Below, one piece after another: positions 16,797-25,766 of a stretch of 64,000 nt of DNA. The position numbers and the translations under genes are program-made. The notes below the pieces were generated by a model. The model was not told the DNA's origin. It ran no database searches and saw nothing but the letters and a program-made list of their open reading frames with translations. Within the stretch, counting starts at the first letter, position 1; each line of letters starts with the position of its first letter. The DNA comes from Halorarum halophilum (GTDB lineage: Archaea; Halobacteriota; Halobacteria; Halobacteriales; Haloferacaceae), in assembly GCF_013401515.1 (NCBI RefSeq), contig NZ_CP058529.1, positions 3,534,001 through 3,598,000 on the forward strand, given 5' to 3'.

Positions 16797-17765
16797 CTAC
16801 TTGCGTCCGCGACTGGCCTCGTGTCGGCTTCGGACGCCCGCCATCGCCGCCAGGAACGCGTCCAGGTCGACCGTCTCCGCGTTCCAGTCCTGGGCGAGCG
16901 CGCGGTCGTACCGGCGCCGCCAGTCGCTGTCCACGGCCAGTTCGACGCCGGCCTCACGGACCCGGCGGCGGAACGCGGGACGCACGGTCGGCTCGACCCG
17001 CGCTCGACGGACCGCCTCGGGGGAGACGGCGTCGTCCTCGACGGCCTTCACGACGATGCCGTTGGCGAGGTCCCCCTCCTCGAGCTCCCGCTCCCACGTC
17101 GTCAGCCAGTTGCCGATGCGACCGAGCGGCTCCGCGAGCCCGACGGCCTCCCTGACGGCCGGCTCCTCGCGGGGGTCGAACGTTGGCGAGTACATCAGGT
17201 CCACCGACGCGAGCGCGTCCATGCACATCGTCGGCGACTGCTCCAGCAGGCACTCCTCGTAGGTGGTCTTCGCGGGGTGTTCGGCCGACCACGCGGCGTG
17301 GCGCTGGGCCCGTGCCGTCCACCGGAGGGAGAGCCGGAGCGAGTCCAGGTAGGTCTCGAAACGCGGTGCCCCCTCCAGCCGGTCGACGACGGCGTCCCAG
17401 GCGTCGCCGGCCAGGCGGACGCCGGGGTCGTTCGACTCGGCCGGATCCGTCCTCCCCTCGGGGATACCCGCTGCGGTCTCGAACGCCGCGTCGTCCTCGC
17501 GCCGGTCGGAGAGGTCGTTGAGCGCCGTCACGAACACCGAGACGAGCAGGCGACCCTCGTCGGCCCGCGGTCGATGACGGGGGGCGACGGAACTCAGGCG
17601 GAACGTCGGGAGGGTCTCGGCGAGCCAGGTCCAGACGTACCGACCGCGTTCGGGGATGATTCGGTCGTAGCGCTCGGCCAGCCGCTCCACGCTCGCGGGG
17701 AGCGCCCCCTCGCCGAGGGTCTCGCTGCCCCGGTCCACTTCCCGCGTTCCGTCGCCCCGCTCCAT
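16797..17765 (-). CDS. Class I terpene synthase-like protein
   Basis: 322 residues, largely helical. NDLSD (83-87) resembles the aspartate-rich metal motif, with DD at 91-92 just after. NWLTTWERE (219-227) fits the NSE/DTE pattern with Asn, Thr and Glu at positions 1, 5 and 9. An RRRY (283-286) follows about 60 residues later, like the RY pair of bacterial cyclases. The 136-residue spacing of the two metal motifs is right for this fold. Known members ionise prenyl diphosphates and cyclise the cation. Substrate, and even activity, are inference. No prenyltransferase gene is adjacent. Confidence 0.6.
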   Translation of the reverse strand: MERGDGTREVDRGSETLGEGALPASVERLAERYDRIIPERGRYVWTWLAETLPTFRLSSVAPRHRPRADEGRLLVSVFVTALNDLSDRREDDAAFETAAGIPEGRTDPAESNDPGVRLAGDAWDAVVDRLEGAPRFETYLDSLRLSLRWTARAQRHAAWSAEHPAKTTYEECLLEQSPTMCMDALASVDLMYSPTFDPREEPAVREAVGLAEPLGRIGNWLTTWERELEEGDLANGIVVKAVEDDAVSPEAVRRARVEPTVRPAFRRRVREAGVELAVDSDWRRRYDRALAQDWNAETVDLDAFLAAMAGVRSRHEASRGRK

Positions 17766-17990
17766 GCTGTGGCCGGTGCCTTCTTTCAGCGATATTAAAC
17801 GACTCGAAAAGTCAGACGAACGTCATGCGCGGGGCGTACTGTTCTCCCGTTCGATACCCCGAGACGACATTCTGAGACCGATTTCCGACCGATAGGGACA
17901 TCTTGGTGACAGTATTTCGCTTCGCCGGCCGATTCGGAGTTCTCGCGCGACGGGCGAAGCTACTTCCCTGACCTGGCCCTACCCCGCGAC

Positions 17991-18230
17991 ATGTCCATCA
18001 CGCTGTACGCGCTGGACGGCTGTCCGTGGTGCGAGAAGGTTCACGACGCGCTCTCTGAGGAGGGGCTCGAGTACGAGACGGTGTGGACCGACGGGCTCCA
18101 CTCCGAACGCGACGAGGTCAAGCGCGTGAGCGGCCAGCGCGCCGTGCCGGTGCTCGTGGACGAGGAGCACGGCGTGACGATGAACGAGTCGGCGAACATC
18201 CTCGAGTACATCGACCGGACGCTCGCGTAA
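17991..18230 (+). CDS. Glutaredoxin-like thioredoxin-fold protein
   Basis: 79 residues. It has an N-terminal beta strand and the CPWC redox motif (LDGCPWCEKVH, Cys 11 and 14), a cis-proline segment RAVPVLVDEEHG, and a final helix ILEYIDRTL like the N-terminal domain of glutathione transferases. Probably a thiol-disulfide oxidoreductase; haloarchaea use gamma-glutamylcysteine rather than glutathione. The next gene begins two bases after its stop codon, so both are likely co-transcribed. Confidence 0.87.
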   Translation: MSITLYALDGCPWCEKVHDALSEEGLEYETVWTDGLHSERDEVKRVSGQRAVPVLVDEEHGVTMNESANILEYIDRTLA

Positions 18231-18232
18231 TC

Positions 18233-18766
18233 ATGCCCGTGTACACGGGGCGGGGCGACGAGGGGAAGACCGACCTGCGCGACATGTCGCGAGTGTCGAA
18301 GACGTCGCCGCGGATCGAGGCGTACGGCACCGTCGACGAGGCGAACGCGCTCGTCGGCACGGTCCGACCGACCGGGTACGACGACGTCGACGAGATGCTG
18401 CGGACGGTCCAGAACCATCTCCACGTCGTCCAGGCCGACTTCGCGAACCCGGACCCGGACGAGGACGACCCGGCCGTGCGCGAGGCCCACACCGAACAGC
18501 TCGAGGACTGGATCGACGAACTCGACGAGGAACTGGAGCCGTTGCGGCACTTCGTGCTCCCGTCGGGGAGCGACGCTGGAGCGAAGCTCCACCACGCCCG
18601 GACGGTCTCCCGGCGGGCCGAGCGCCGCGCGGTCGCGCTGGCGAACGACGAGCCGGTGAACGAGGAGGCGATCGCGTACCTCAACCGGCTCTCGGACGCG
18701 CTGTTCACCTTCGCGCGGGTCGTGAACCAGCGCGACGGCGAACCCGAAGACCGGCCGACGTACTGA
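18233..18766 (+). CDS. Cob(I)yrinic acid a,c-diamide adenosyltransferase, PduO type
   Basis: 177 residues. The PduO/CobO-type five-helix-bundle marks are present: MPVYTGRGDEGKTDL at the N-terminus (ATP-binding loop TGxGDxG), RIEAYGTVDEANA, the central HFVLPSGS, and HHARTVSRRAERR with FTFARVVN near the end. The enzyme transfers the 5'-deoxyadenosyl group of ATP to cob(I)alamin. ATG 18233 gives exactly the family N-terminus and follows the glutaredoxin-like gene directly. Confidence 0.95.
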   Translation: MPVYTGRGDEGKTDLRDMSRVSKTSPRIEAYGTVDEANALVGTVRPTGYDDVDEMLRTVQNHLHVVQADFANPDPDEDDPAVREAHTEQLEDWIDELDEELEPLRHFVLPSGSDAGAKLHHARTVSRRAERRAVALANDEPVNEEAIAYLNRLSDALFTFARVVNQRDGEPEDRPTY

Positions 18767-18848
18767 GCTGCGGGGTGCCGGTCGTCGGGTGGTCGCCCCG
18801 TGGCGAGAGGTAAGGGTTAAGTCTCCCACTGGGGTAGTTCGGGGTGCC

Positions 18849-18923
18849 GGGTCGGTGGTCTAGTCCGGTTATGACGGCTCCTTCACACGGAGCAGGCCGG
18901 CGGTTCGAATCCGCCCCGACCCA
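18849..18923 (+). tRNA. tRNA-Val (anticodon CAC)
   Basis: 75 bases. Acceptor strands GGGTCGG and CCGACCC pair fully, with discriminator A. The anticodon stem GCTCC/GGAGC holds loop TTCACAC, anticodon CAC. The T arm is GGCGG-TTCGAAT-CCGCC. There is no intron and CCA is not encoded. A T5 tract follows at 18926-18930. Confidence 0.96.
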
Positions 18924-18925
18924 TG

Positions 18926-18930
18926 TTTTT
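18926..18930 (+). terminator. T5 tract after tRNA-Val
   Basis: Five T residues three bases past the tRNA 3' end are suited to archaeal RNA polymerase termination. Just beyond lies the CGACGAGCGGAGCGA motif also found after tRNA-Arg. Confidence 0.4.
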
Positions 18931-19127
18931 GCGGCGTATTGCGACGAGCGGAGCGAGGAGCCACGCCGCCGGAGAACTGTGGAAAAATCCCGTCCCTGCG
19001 CTCCGGACGCATTCATATCTGTGGGCCGAGCTGACTTCCCCGATCGAACTTCGGTGGAAACCGCTCCGAGCGGCTCGAACCGTTTACGTCGGCTATAACA
19101 ACTCCAAGCTCGACGTGTCGGACATCG

Positions 19128-20246
19128 ATGGCAGCGCCCTCCGACGACGATTCGTCCGCCGATTCACGACGCCGATTCCTCGCACTCGCCACGGCCGTCG
19201 GGTTGACCGGCTGTACGGGTTTCGAGGGGCACTCCAGCTCCGCCGCCGAGGCATCGACTCCGACGCCGTCCCCACCCTCGACGCCGTCCCCGACCCCCAC
19301 GCCGTCACAGCCACGGATCGGCAACGTCCCCGTCCAGCGTCGACGGTACTCGCTGCGGGAACTCCCGTACGAGAAGCGTCCGCAGTTCTTCGGACCGTAC
19401 CGACAGTCCGAGCCCAAGTGCTCGTACCCTGTAGAGGCCGTCCAGGATATCGACAACCTGCGGATGGCCGAAGTCGACGGTCAGACGGGCCACTTCCCGC
19501 TCCGGACGGCGCGCTGGCTCCTCCGACTGCTCCACTGCTATCGGGTCACGGGGGACGACGGCTTTCTCTCGAAGGCCGAGGAGATGTCGGGGGCGTTCCT
19601 CGCGGACGCCACGAAGGTCGAGGACGGCGGGATCTACTTCCCGTACGGGATCGACAAGAGCGGGTCGAGCGCCTCCATGGAGGCGCCGTGGTACTCGGGG
19701 ATGTGCCAGGGCGTCGCGCTGTCGGCGTACACCTACTTCCACGAACTGACCGATGACGACGAGCACCTCGAGACAGCCGATCGCGTGCTGGAGACGTTCA
19801 CCACGCTCGCGCGCGACACGGACGGTCCGTGGACGTCGATGGTCGACCCGGACGGCCACTACTGGGTGGAGGAGTACCCGGCCGACCCGCCGACGCACGT
19901 CTTCAACGGCTACTGCGTCGGCCTCTGGGGGCTCTACGATTACTGGATGCACGTGCGCTCCGAGCGGAGCCGATTGCTGCTGGAGGCCGCCCTCACGACG
20001 CTGGAACACTCCCTCGAGTACATCCGGGCCCCGAACGACGTGAGCTACTACGGGCTCGACGGGTACTTCTACTGGGAGCGCGGCATGACGGAGACGTATC
20101 CGGCCAGGCCGTACCGCGGAAACGCCGCGTACCACGAGGTTCACGTCGCGCAGATCGACAAGCTCTACGAGATCTCCGGCGCCGAGCACTTCCGGGAGAT
20201 GCGGGAGACGTTCGAGTCCGACCACCCGGTGGACGAGCGGGAGTAA
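19128..20246 (+). CDS. Tat lipoprotein with D-glucuronyl C5-epimerase-like domain
   Basis: 372 residues. Twin-arginine lipoprotein signal: SRRRFLALATAVGLTGCTG, with lipobox LTGC. A Pro/Ser/Thr-rich tether of about 30 residues follows. The rest is an (alpha/alpha) barrel-like domain with GIYFPYGID, APWYSGMCQGVALSAYTYF and HVFNGYCVGLWGLYDYW, the pattern of the C-terminal domain of D-glucuronyl C5-epimerases. Those enzymes invert uronic acids in polysaccharides. A role on exopolysaccharide or S-layer glycans is plausible, but only the fold is supported. A hairpin follows the stop codon. Confidence 0.82.
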   Translation: MAAPSDDDSSADSRRRFLALATAVGLTGCTGFEGHSSSAAEASTPTPSPPSTPSPTPTPSQPRIGNVPVQRRRYSLRELPYEKRPQFFGPYRQSEPKCSYPVEAVQDIDNLRMAEVDGQTGHFPLRTARWLLRLLHCYRVTGDDGFLSKAEEMSGAFLADATKVEDGGIYFPYGIDKSGSSASMEAPWYSGMCQGVALSAYTYFHELTDDDEHLETADRVLETFTTLARDTDGPWTSMVDPDGHYWVEEYPADPPTHVFNGYCVGLWGLYDYWMHVRSERSRLLLEAALTTLEHSLEYIRAPNDVSYYGLDGYFYWERGMTETYPARPYRGNAAYHEVHVAQIDKLYEISGAEHFREMRETFESDHPVDERE

Positions 20247-20259
20247 CGGCGAGCACGAG

Positions 20260-20289
20260 TCGTCCGGCTCGTGGAGTTGAGCCGGACGA
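20260..20289 (+). terminator. Hairpin after the C5-epimerase-like gene
   Basis: TCGTCCGGCTC pairs with GAGCCGGACGA over 11 base pairs around an eight-base loop, 14 bases past the stop codon. No U-tract follows, so it may be a processing or stability hairpin rather than a terminator. Confidence 0.5.
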
Positions 20290-20300
20290 GCTAGCGGAAG

Positions 20301-20477
20301 ATGCAGGTCGAGATCGCACGGACCATCGGCGAGCACAACGTACGGCTCCCGGTGGTCGACGACGACGGGAAGCTGGAGAGCATCGCCACGGTCGACGACC
20401 ACGTCAGCACCGTCGGCGAGCAACTCGACGAGGTCGCGGACACGATCGAGGCGCAGTCGCTCGACTACAGTCCCTGA
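20301..20477 (+). pseudogene. CBS-domain protein, C-terminal fragment
   Basis: A 58-codon frame that reads like the last half of a CBS domain: MQVEIARTIGEHNVRLPVVD, then a short TVDDHVSTVGEQL helix and ADTIEAQSLDYSP. The ending (VIEAQSPxYxP) is typical of haloarchaeal CBS proteins. Everything upstream of the domain is missing, and the expected Arg-Arg before the LPVVD strand is reduced to a single Arg. It is best read as a gene remnant directly behind the hairpin of the preceding gene. Confidence 0.6.
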
Positions 20478-20649
20478 TCTCGGGAACGAAGGGGGCGGCT
20501 CCCTCTCCTCCCCGACGACCTCCTTCCTCGGACGTTTTTCCCCTGCCACATTAGTGATATGATGGAAACAGGTTCGGGCTCGTTCGACGGAACATCCCCG
20601 GCTTATAGAGATAATAGTTAATCACGGGTCGGACGAGGCTCTTCCCGCT

Positions 20650-21774
20650 ATGCCATCAAATACGGGGCGGAGGCCGTTTCTCGCAGCGGTCGGAGGGATC
20701 GCCCTCGCCGGTGCGGGGATCGCCGCCACGTCCGAACGCGCGAACGCCGCACAGGCCGACGAAAAGGTCACTCTTCTGGAAGGAACTGAGTACGAGACGA
20801 CCGGCTACGTCCAGACCGCGGACGCGGACGGGCCGACCGTCCTGGTCGTCGGGGGCCTCCACGGGAACGAGGTCGCCGGCTACGAGGCGGCGGCGAACGT
20901 GTCCGACATGGAGCTCGAACGCGGGCGTCTCGTGACCGTCCCGCGGGCGAACGCCACGGCCATCGAGAGCGGAACTCGGATCGGCGCCGACGGGACCGAC
21001 CTGAACCGCCAGTTCCCGACCGACGAGGAGCCGAGCACCGAGCTCGCACGTGCGCTCTGGGGCGTCGTCGAGGAGTACGAACCGGACGTCGTCATCGACC
21101 TCCACGAGTCGCAGGAGCTGTACGAGGGGGACGTCGAGGACGGCGTCGGCCAGGCCATCTTCCACTCGCGCGACGTCCGGGCCGAGGAGGAGGCCCAGGA
21201 GGCGGCCGAGACGCTGAACGAGGACTACGTCGACGACTCGACGTACGACTTCACCGTGGCCCCGTTCTCCCTGCCGCCGAGCGAGACGCCCAACATGTTC
21301 GTCCACAAGGCGGCCCGGGACACCGACGCCACGGCGTTCCTCGCCGAGACCGTATCGGACGGGCCGGAGCTCTCGACCCGGATTCACTGGCACGCCAGGG
21401 TGGTCCGGAGCCTCGTCTGGGAGGAGCTCCTCACCCCCGGTGAGGGTGACCCGGAGGACCCGGACGACGGGGGAGACGCTCCGGAGGAGGAGAACGAGAT
21501 CCCCGTGGCCCGAATCGAGACCGACCCGGAGAACGCCGAGGAGACGGTGTTCTCGAAGGGTGAGACGGTCAACCTCGACGCCTCCGCCTCCGAGGACCCG
21601 GACGGCGAGATCGTGACGTACGAGTGGGACGTCAACGGGACGAACGAGTTCGAGGAGGGCGACGAGACCGCGGAGGTGACGCTCTCGTTCTGCGGCGAAC
21701 TCCCCGTGGCGCTCCGCGTCACCGACGACGAGGGGGCGACCGCGACCGAGGAGCTCGTCCTCTCGACGGTGTAG
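20650..21774 (+). CDS. Secreted succinylglutamate desuccinylase/aspartoacylase-like M14 protein with PKD domain
   Basis: 374 residues. The twin-arginine-like signal is GRRPFLAAVGGIALAGAG, with cleavage near ANAAQA. The zinc-carboxypeptidase fold shows GGLHGNEVAG (ligands His and Glu, about 70-74), DLNRQFP (substrate Arg) and DLHES (third ligand, about 150). An acidic linker is followed by a PKD-like beta-sandwich (VARIETDPENAE, LDASASEDPDGEIVTYEWDV, LRVTDDEGAT). It is probably a cell-surface deacylase or amidase. The PKD domain suggests binding to polymer or to other surface proteins. Confidence 0.85.
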   Translation: MPSNTGRRPFLAAVGGIALAGAGIAATSERANAAQADEKVTLLEGTEYETTGYVQTADADGPTVLVVGGLHGNEVAGYEAAANVSDMELERGRLVTVPRANATAIESGTRIGADGTDLNRQFPTDEEPSTELARALWGVVEEYEPDVVIDLHESQELYEGDVEDGVGQAIFHSRDVRAEEEAQEAAETLNEDYVDDSTYDFTVAPFSLPPSETPNMFVHKAARDTDATAFLAETVSDGPELSTRIHWHARVVRSLVWEELLTPGEGDPEDPDDGGDAPEEENEIPVARIETDPENAEETVFSKGETVNLDASASEDPDGEIVTYEWDVNGTNEFEEGDETAEVTLSFCGELPVALRVTDDEGATATEELVLSTV

Positions 21775-21864
21775 CGCGGACCCGGCCGACTCGCTCCGCC
21801 CGGACGGTCGACGGCGAGCGAATCGCCCGTGTCCGTTTTCCGTTCCTCTCCCGAACTCCACTGC

Positions 21865-22947
21865 ATGGTCAGTCTCTCCGGCGTCGTGGGAACGGGGAAA
21901 CGGATCTTCTCCGAGTTCTCGGGGAAGAACGTGACGTTCATGGCCGCGGGCATCGCGTACAACGCGTTCATCTCGCTCGCGCCGCTGCTGCTCGTGCTCC
22001 TGTTGACGGTCACCGCCTTCGGGGGCGGGCTGGAGGGCCGCATCGTCGAACTCGCCCGGGGCGCCCTGCCCGGCCCCATCGCCGACGTCATCGCGGAGGT
22101 GTTCGAGGGGAACGACGTGGCGGCGGGCGCGTCGGCCGTCGGGCTCCTCACGCTGCTGTGGGGGACGCTGAAGATTTTCCGCGGGCTCGACACCGCCTTC
22201 TCGGAGATCTACGAGACGGAGGGACAGAACTCACTCCCCGACCAGCTTGTCGACGGGCTGGTCGTGCTCGTGGCCATCCTCGTGGCCGTCACCGCTACCG
22301 TGGGGGTCACCGTCGTCTTCGCGAGACTCTCGGATACGATCCCGTTCGTCGGGGTCCTGACGCCGCTCGTTCTCGTCGCCGGCCTCGTCGTCGCGTTCCT
22401 CCCCATCTACTACCGCTTCCCGGACACCGACGTGAGTTGGGGCGACGTCCTCCCGGGCGTCGTGTTCGCGGCGGTCGGCTGGGCAGTCCTCCAGGCGCTG
22501 TTCCAGGTGTACATCGCGTCCACGGGCGGGGGCACGGGGAGCTTCTTCGGCGGCGTCATCGTCGTCATCACGTGGCTGTACTTCTCTGGCCTCGTCCTCC
22601 TCCTCGGGGCGGTCATCAACGCGGTGCTCGGCGGGCACGCGTCGGGTAAGGCGGGCGGCGTCGGGCAGGGGGCCGCCGGGTTCGACACGACGCACGAGGA
22701 GGGGATGAGCCGCGACGAGTTCGCCCAGTACCTGCGCGGGCTCCGCGAGGGGCTCACCGGTCACTACGAGGGGATGCGACCGATGGAGGACGCGGGCGGT
22801 GACGGTCGGTACCCCCGACCCGTGGGCGACGTCGAGGTGATCGAACAGACCTCGCGTGAGGGCGACCACGACGAGTGGGCGGTGTCGTTCCGCTGGCGGG
22901 CCGAACCCGACGAGTCGGACGACCGGACCGATACCGGGGGGAGTTGA
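21865..22947 (+). CDS. YihY/virulence factor BrkB family membrane protein
   Basis: 360 residues. About six transmembrane helices. The family pattern begins FMAAGIAYNAFISLAPLLLVLLL and continues with LLTLLWGTLKIFRGLDTAFSEIYE and VITWLYFSGLVLLLGAVINAVL. The last 90 residues are hydrophilic and acidic, beyond the usual family end. Function of the family is unsettled; it is not RNase BN. Start at ATG 21865 removes a 12-residue GTG extension. Confidence 0.92.
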   Translation: MVSLSGVVGTGKRIFSEFSGKNVTFMAAGIAYNAFISLAPLLLVLLLTVTAFGGGLEGRIVELARGALPGPIADVIAEVFEGNDVAAGASAVGLLTLLWGTLKIFRGLDTAFSEIYETEGQNSLPDQLVDGLVVLVAILVAVTATVGVTVVFARLSDTIPFVGVLTPLVLVAGLVVAFLPIYYRFPDTDVSWGDVLPGVVFAAVGWAVLQALFQVYIASTGGGTGSFFGGVIVVITWLYFSGLVLLLGAVINAVLGGHASGKAGGVGQGAAGFDTTHEEGMSRDEFAQYLRGLREGLTGHYEGMRPMEDAGGDGRYPRPVGDVEVIEQTSREGDHDEWAVSFRWRAEPDESDDRTDTGGS

Positions 22948-23036
22948 GGGGGGCTCGCAGGGGCCGACGAGCTGGCGGGTGGCTCCTCCCCCGGACAACC
23001 TTTTCGACGTTCCCTGTGGTACTGTTTCACGCACCT

Positions 23037-23936
23037 ATGGGAGACATCGACATCGCGATCGGCGTCGACGTCGACGCCGTCGCTGGCTGGCTGGGATCGT
23101 ACGGTGGCGAGGACTCCCGGGCGGACCTCTCGCGCGGGCTCTCGGCCGGAAACGAGGGCGTTCCGCGGATGCTCACCGTGTTCGAGAACGAGGGAATCGA
23201 CACCTCCTGGTACGTTCCGGGTCACACCATCGAGACGTTCCGGGAGGAGATCGAAGCGGTCGCGGACGCGGGCCACGAACTCGGTATTCACGGCTACTCC
23301 CACGAGAACCCGACCGACCTCTCACGTGACCAGGAGGCAGCCATCATCGAGGCGTCGATCGACCTCGTCGAGGACGTGACCGGCTCCCGGCCGGTCGGAC
23401 ACCGGGCCAGCTGGTGGGAGTTCAGCGAGAACACCGCCGAACTCCTCGACGAGTACGACTTCCTCTACGACAGCAGCCTGATGGAGAGCGAGTTCGAACC
23501 ACGACAGGTCCGGAAGGGCGATAGCTGGGAGAAGATCGACTACGAGGAGGACCCCGAGACGTGGATGGAGCCGTACGGATACGGCGAGGAACTCGACGTC
23601 GTGGAGGTCCCCATCAGCTGGTATCGCGACGACATCCCGCCCATGATGTTCATCAAACACCCCTACTACAACATGGGGTACGCGAGCCCGGAGATGATCC
23701 ACGAGGAGCTGTACAAGGCGCAGTTCGACTTCCTGTACGACCGGCGCGGGGCCGGCGTCTACACGCTCACCATCCATCCCGACGTCCACGGCAAGCCGCA
23801 CATGATCCCGCTGCTCGAGGAGTTCATCCAGTACGTGATGGGTCACTCCGGCGTCGAGTTCCTGACGCTCGAAGCGATCGCCAACAAGTACCGGGACGAC
23901 CCCTCGGTGTACGAGCCGGAGGGCGAGTTCGTCTGA
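23037..23936 (+). CDS. Polysaccharide deacetylase (NodB homology, PuuE-like)
   Basis: 299 residues, no signal peptide. The NodB-type barrel has the N-terminal metal Asp pair in IGVDVDAVAGWL, the HxxxH zinc ligands in GIHGYSHENP, the arginine motif GHRASWWEFSENT, and the C-terminal TIHPDVHG. This is the arrangement of allantoinase PuuE and peptidoglycan deacetylase-like members. It hydrolyses N-acyl or formyl/amide bonds; the substrate may be an amide rather than a sugar. Start at ATG 23037. Confidence 0.9.
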   Translation: MGDIDIAIGVDVDAVAGWLGSYGGEDSRADLSRGLSAGNEGVPRMLTVFENEGIDTSWYVPGHTIETFREEIEAVADAGHELGIHGYSHENPTDLSRDQEAAIIEASIDLVEDVTGSRPVGHRASWWEFSENTAELLDEYDFLYDSSLMESEFEPRQVRKGDSWEKIDYEEDPETWMEPYGYGEELDVVEVPISWYRDDIPPMMFIKHPYYNMGYASPEMIHEELYKAQFDFLYDRRGAGVYTLTIHPDVHGKPHMIPLLEEFIQYVMGHSGVEFLTLEAIANKYRDDPSVYEPEGEFV

Positions 23937-24042
23937 GGCGGTCGTCGTCCCTACCGAGGTTGTCACGGCGTACCTCCGGTGGGGCGGGTTCTGAGGCGAC
24001 CGACTCAACCCTTTCGTACGTTCGTCCCGTAGACTCTATCGA

Positions 24043-25752
24043 ATGGATCCCCCAGCCTCGGCGAGTGCTACGGAATCGGAGGAGGTCGATCGGCAGTGGT
24101 GGAAGGAGGCGACCGCCTACGAGATATACCCCCGGAGCTTCTACGACTCCACCGGCAACGGCGTCGGTGACCTCCCCGGCATCTACGAGAAACTCGACTA
24201 CCTCGACGACCTCGGCGTCGACCTCCTGTGGCTGACGCCGGTGTACGACTCCCCGCTCGCGGACTTCGGCTACGACATCCGGGACTACCGCTCCATCCTC
24301 CCCGAGTACGGCACGATGGACGACTGGGAGCGGGTGCGCGACGGCCTCCACGACCGGGACATCCGCCTCGTCATGGACCTCGTCGTGAACCACACGTCCG
24401 ACGAACACACGTGGTTCCAGCAGTCCCGCCGCGAGGTCGACCCCTACACCGACTACTACATCTGGCGGGAGGGAGAGTCGGGCGACCCACCGAACAACTG
24501 GGAGTCGCTGTTCGGCGGCTCGGCCTGGACCTACGACGAGGTCCGCGGGGAGTACTACCTCCACCTGTTCGACGAGAAACAGCCCGACCTGGACTGGCGG
24601 AACCCCGCGGTTCGCGAGGACGTCTACGAGATGATGCGCTGGTGGCTCGACCGGGACGTCGACGGCTTCCGAATGGACGTCGTCAACCTGCTGTCGAAGA
24701 CCGAGGGGTTCCCCGACGGCGACGCCGGGTCCGTGGTCACCGGCAGCGAGCACTTCATCAACGGTCCCCGGATGCACGAGTACCTCCGCGAGATGGACGA
24801 GCGGGTGCTCTCGAACTACGACGACATCGTCACGGTCGGGGAGATGCCGGGGGTCTCCGTGGACGGCGCGCGCGAGTACGTCAGCGACGGGCCGCTCGAC
24901 ATGGTGTTCCACTTCGAGCACATGCGCCTCGACGCCGGGGAGGGGGACGCGTGGGACTTCCGCGACTGGGAGCTCTCCGACCTCAAGGAGACGTTCACGC
25001 GCTGGCAGACCGGGCTCGCCGAGGACGGGTGGAACGCGCTGTACCTCAACAACCACGACCAGCCACGGATGGTCTCCCGCTTCGGCGACGAGGAGTACCG
25101 CGTCACGTCGGCGAAGCTGCTCGGGACCCTGCTCCACACGCTTCGGGGGACGCCGTTCGTCTACCAGGGCGAGGAGATCGGCATGACGAACGTCCCGTTC
25201 GAGAGCGCCGGGCAGTTCGCCGACGTGGAGACGCTCCGGTACGTCGAACGGATGCTGGAGCGCGATGACGTCGAGGGGTTCGCGGACATCAGCGAGGCCG
25301 TCAGGTACGGGAGTCGCGACAACGCCCGCACGCCGATGCAGTGGTCCGACGAGCCCAACGGCGGGTTCACCACCGGCGAGCCGTGGCTGGCGGTCAACCC
25401 CAACTACCCCGAGGTGAACGTCGAGGACGCGCGCGCCGACCCGAACTCCGTCTGGCACTACTACCGTCGACTCGCCGACCTCCGCGAGGAACACGACGTG
25501 CTGGTGTACGGCCGCTACGACCTCGTCGCGCCGGAGCATCCGCAGATCTACTCGTACCTCCGGAGCCTCGGCGACGAGCGGGCGCTCGTCGTCCTGAACT
25601 TCTTCGGCGACGAGCCCCGGTTCGACCTCCCGGAGTCGATCGAGTACGGGGAGGCCGACCTCCTGCTCGCGAACTACGACGTCGAACGGCCGGCCCCGCC
25701 CGACGCGTTCGACCTGCGTCCCTACGAGGCCCGGGTCTACCGGCTCGACTGA
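24043..25752 (+). CDS. Alpha-glucosidase, GH13 (oligo-1,6-glucosidase type)
   Basis: 569 residues. Canonical GH13 regions: I DLVVNHTSDEH, II DGFRMDVVN (nucleophile Asp, about 207), III TVGEMPG (acid/base Glu, about 265), IV NNHDQPRMVSR (about 336). The QPR after region IV and the N-terminal EIYPRSFYDS-GVGDLPG are typical of subfamily 31/oligo-1,6-glucosidases. Cytoplasmic, since no signal is visible. It faces a second GH13 gene end to end, 14 bases apart. Confidence 0.94.
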   Translation: MDPPASASATESEEVDRQWWKEATAYEIYPRSFYDSTGNGVGDLPGIYEKLDYLDDLGVDLLWLTPVYDSPLADFGYDIRDYRSILPEYGTMDDWERVRDGLHDRDIRLVMDLVVNHTSDEHTWFQQSRREVDPYTDYYIWREGESGDPPNNWESLFGGSAWTYDEVRGEYYLHLFDEKQPDLDWRNPAVREDVYEMMRWWLDRDVDGFRMDVVNLLSKTEGFPDGDAGSVVTGSEHFINGPRMHEYLREMDERVLSNYDDIVTVGEMPGVSVDGAREYVSDGPLDMVFHFEHMRLDAGEGDAWDFRDWELSDLKETFTRWQTGLAEDGWNALYLNNHDQPRMVSRFGDEEYRVTSAKLLGTLLHTLRGTPFVYQGEEIGMTNVPFESAGQFADVETLRYVERMLERDDVEGFADISEAVRYGSRDNARTPMQWSDEPNGGFTTGEPWLAVNPNYPEVNVEDARADPNSVWHYYRRLADLREEHDVLVYGRYDLVAPEHPQIYSYLRSLGDERALVVLNFFGDEPRFDLPESIEYGEADLLLANYDVERPAPPDAFDLRPYEARVYRLD

Positions 25753-25766
25753 CTCCCCGATCGACC

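Noticed and set aside
14686-17262. 858-residue plus-strand frame opposite the S9 peptidase and terpene synthase-like genes
   Set aside because: Basic, low-complexity translation without domains, while both minus-strand genes carry full motif sets.
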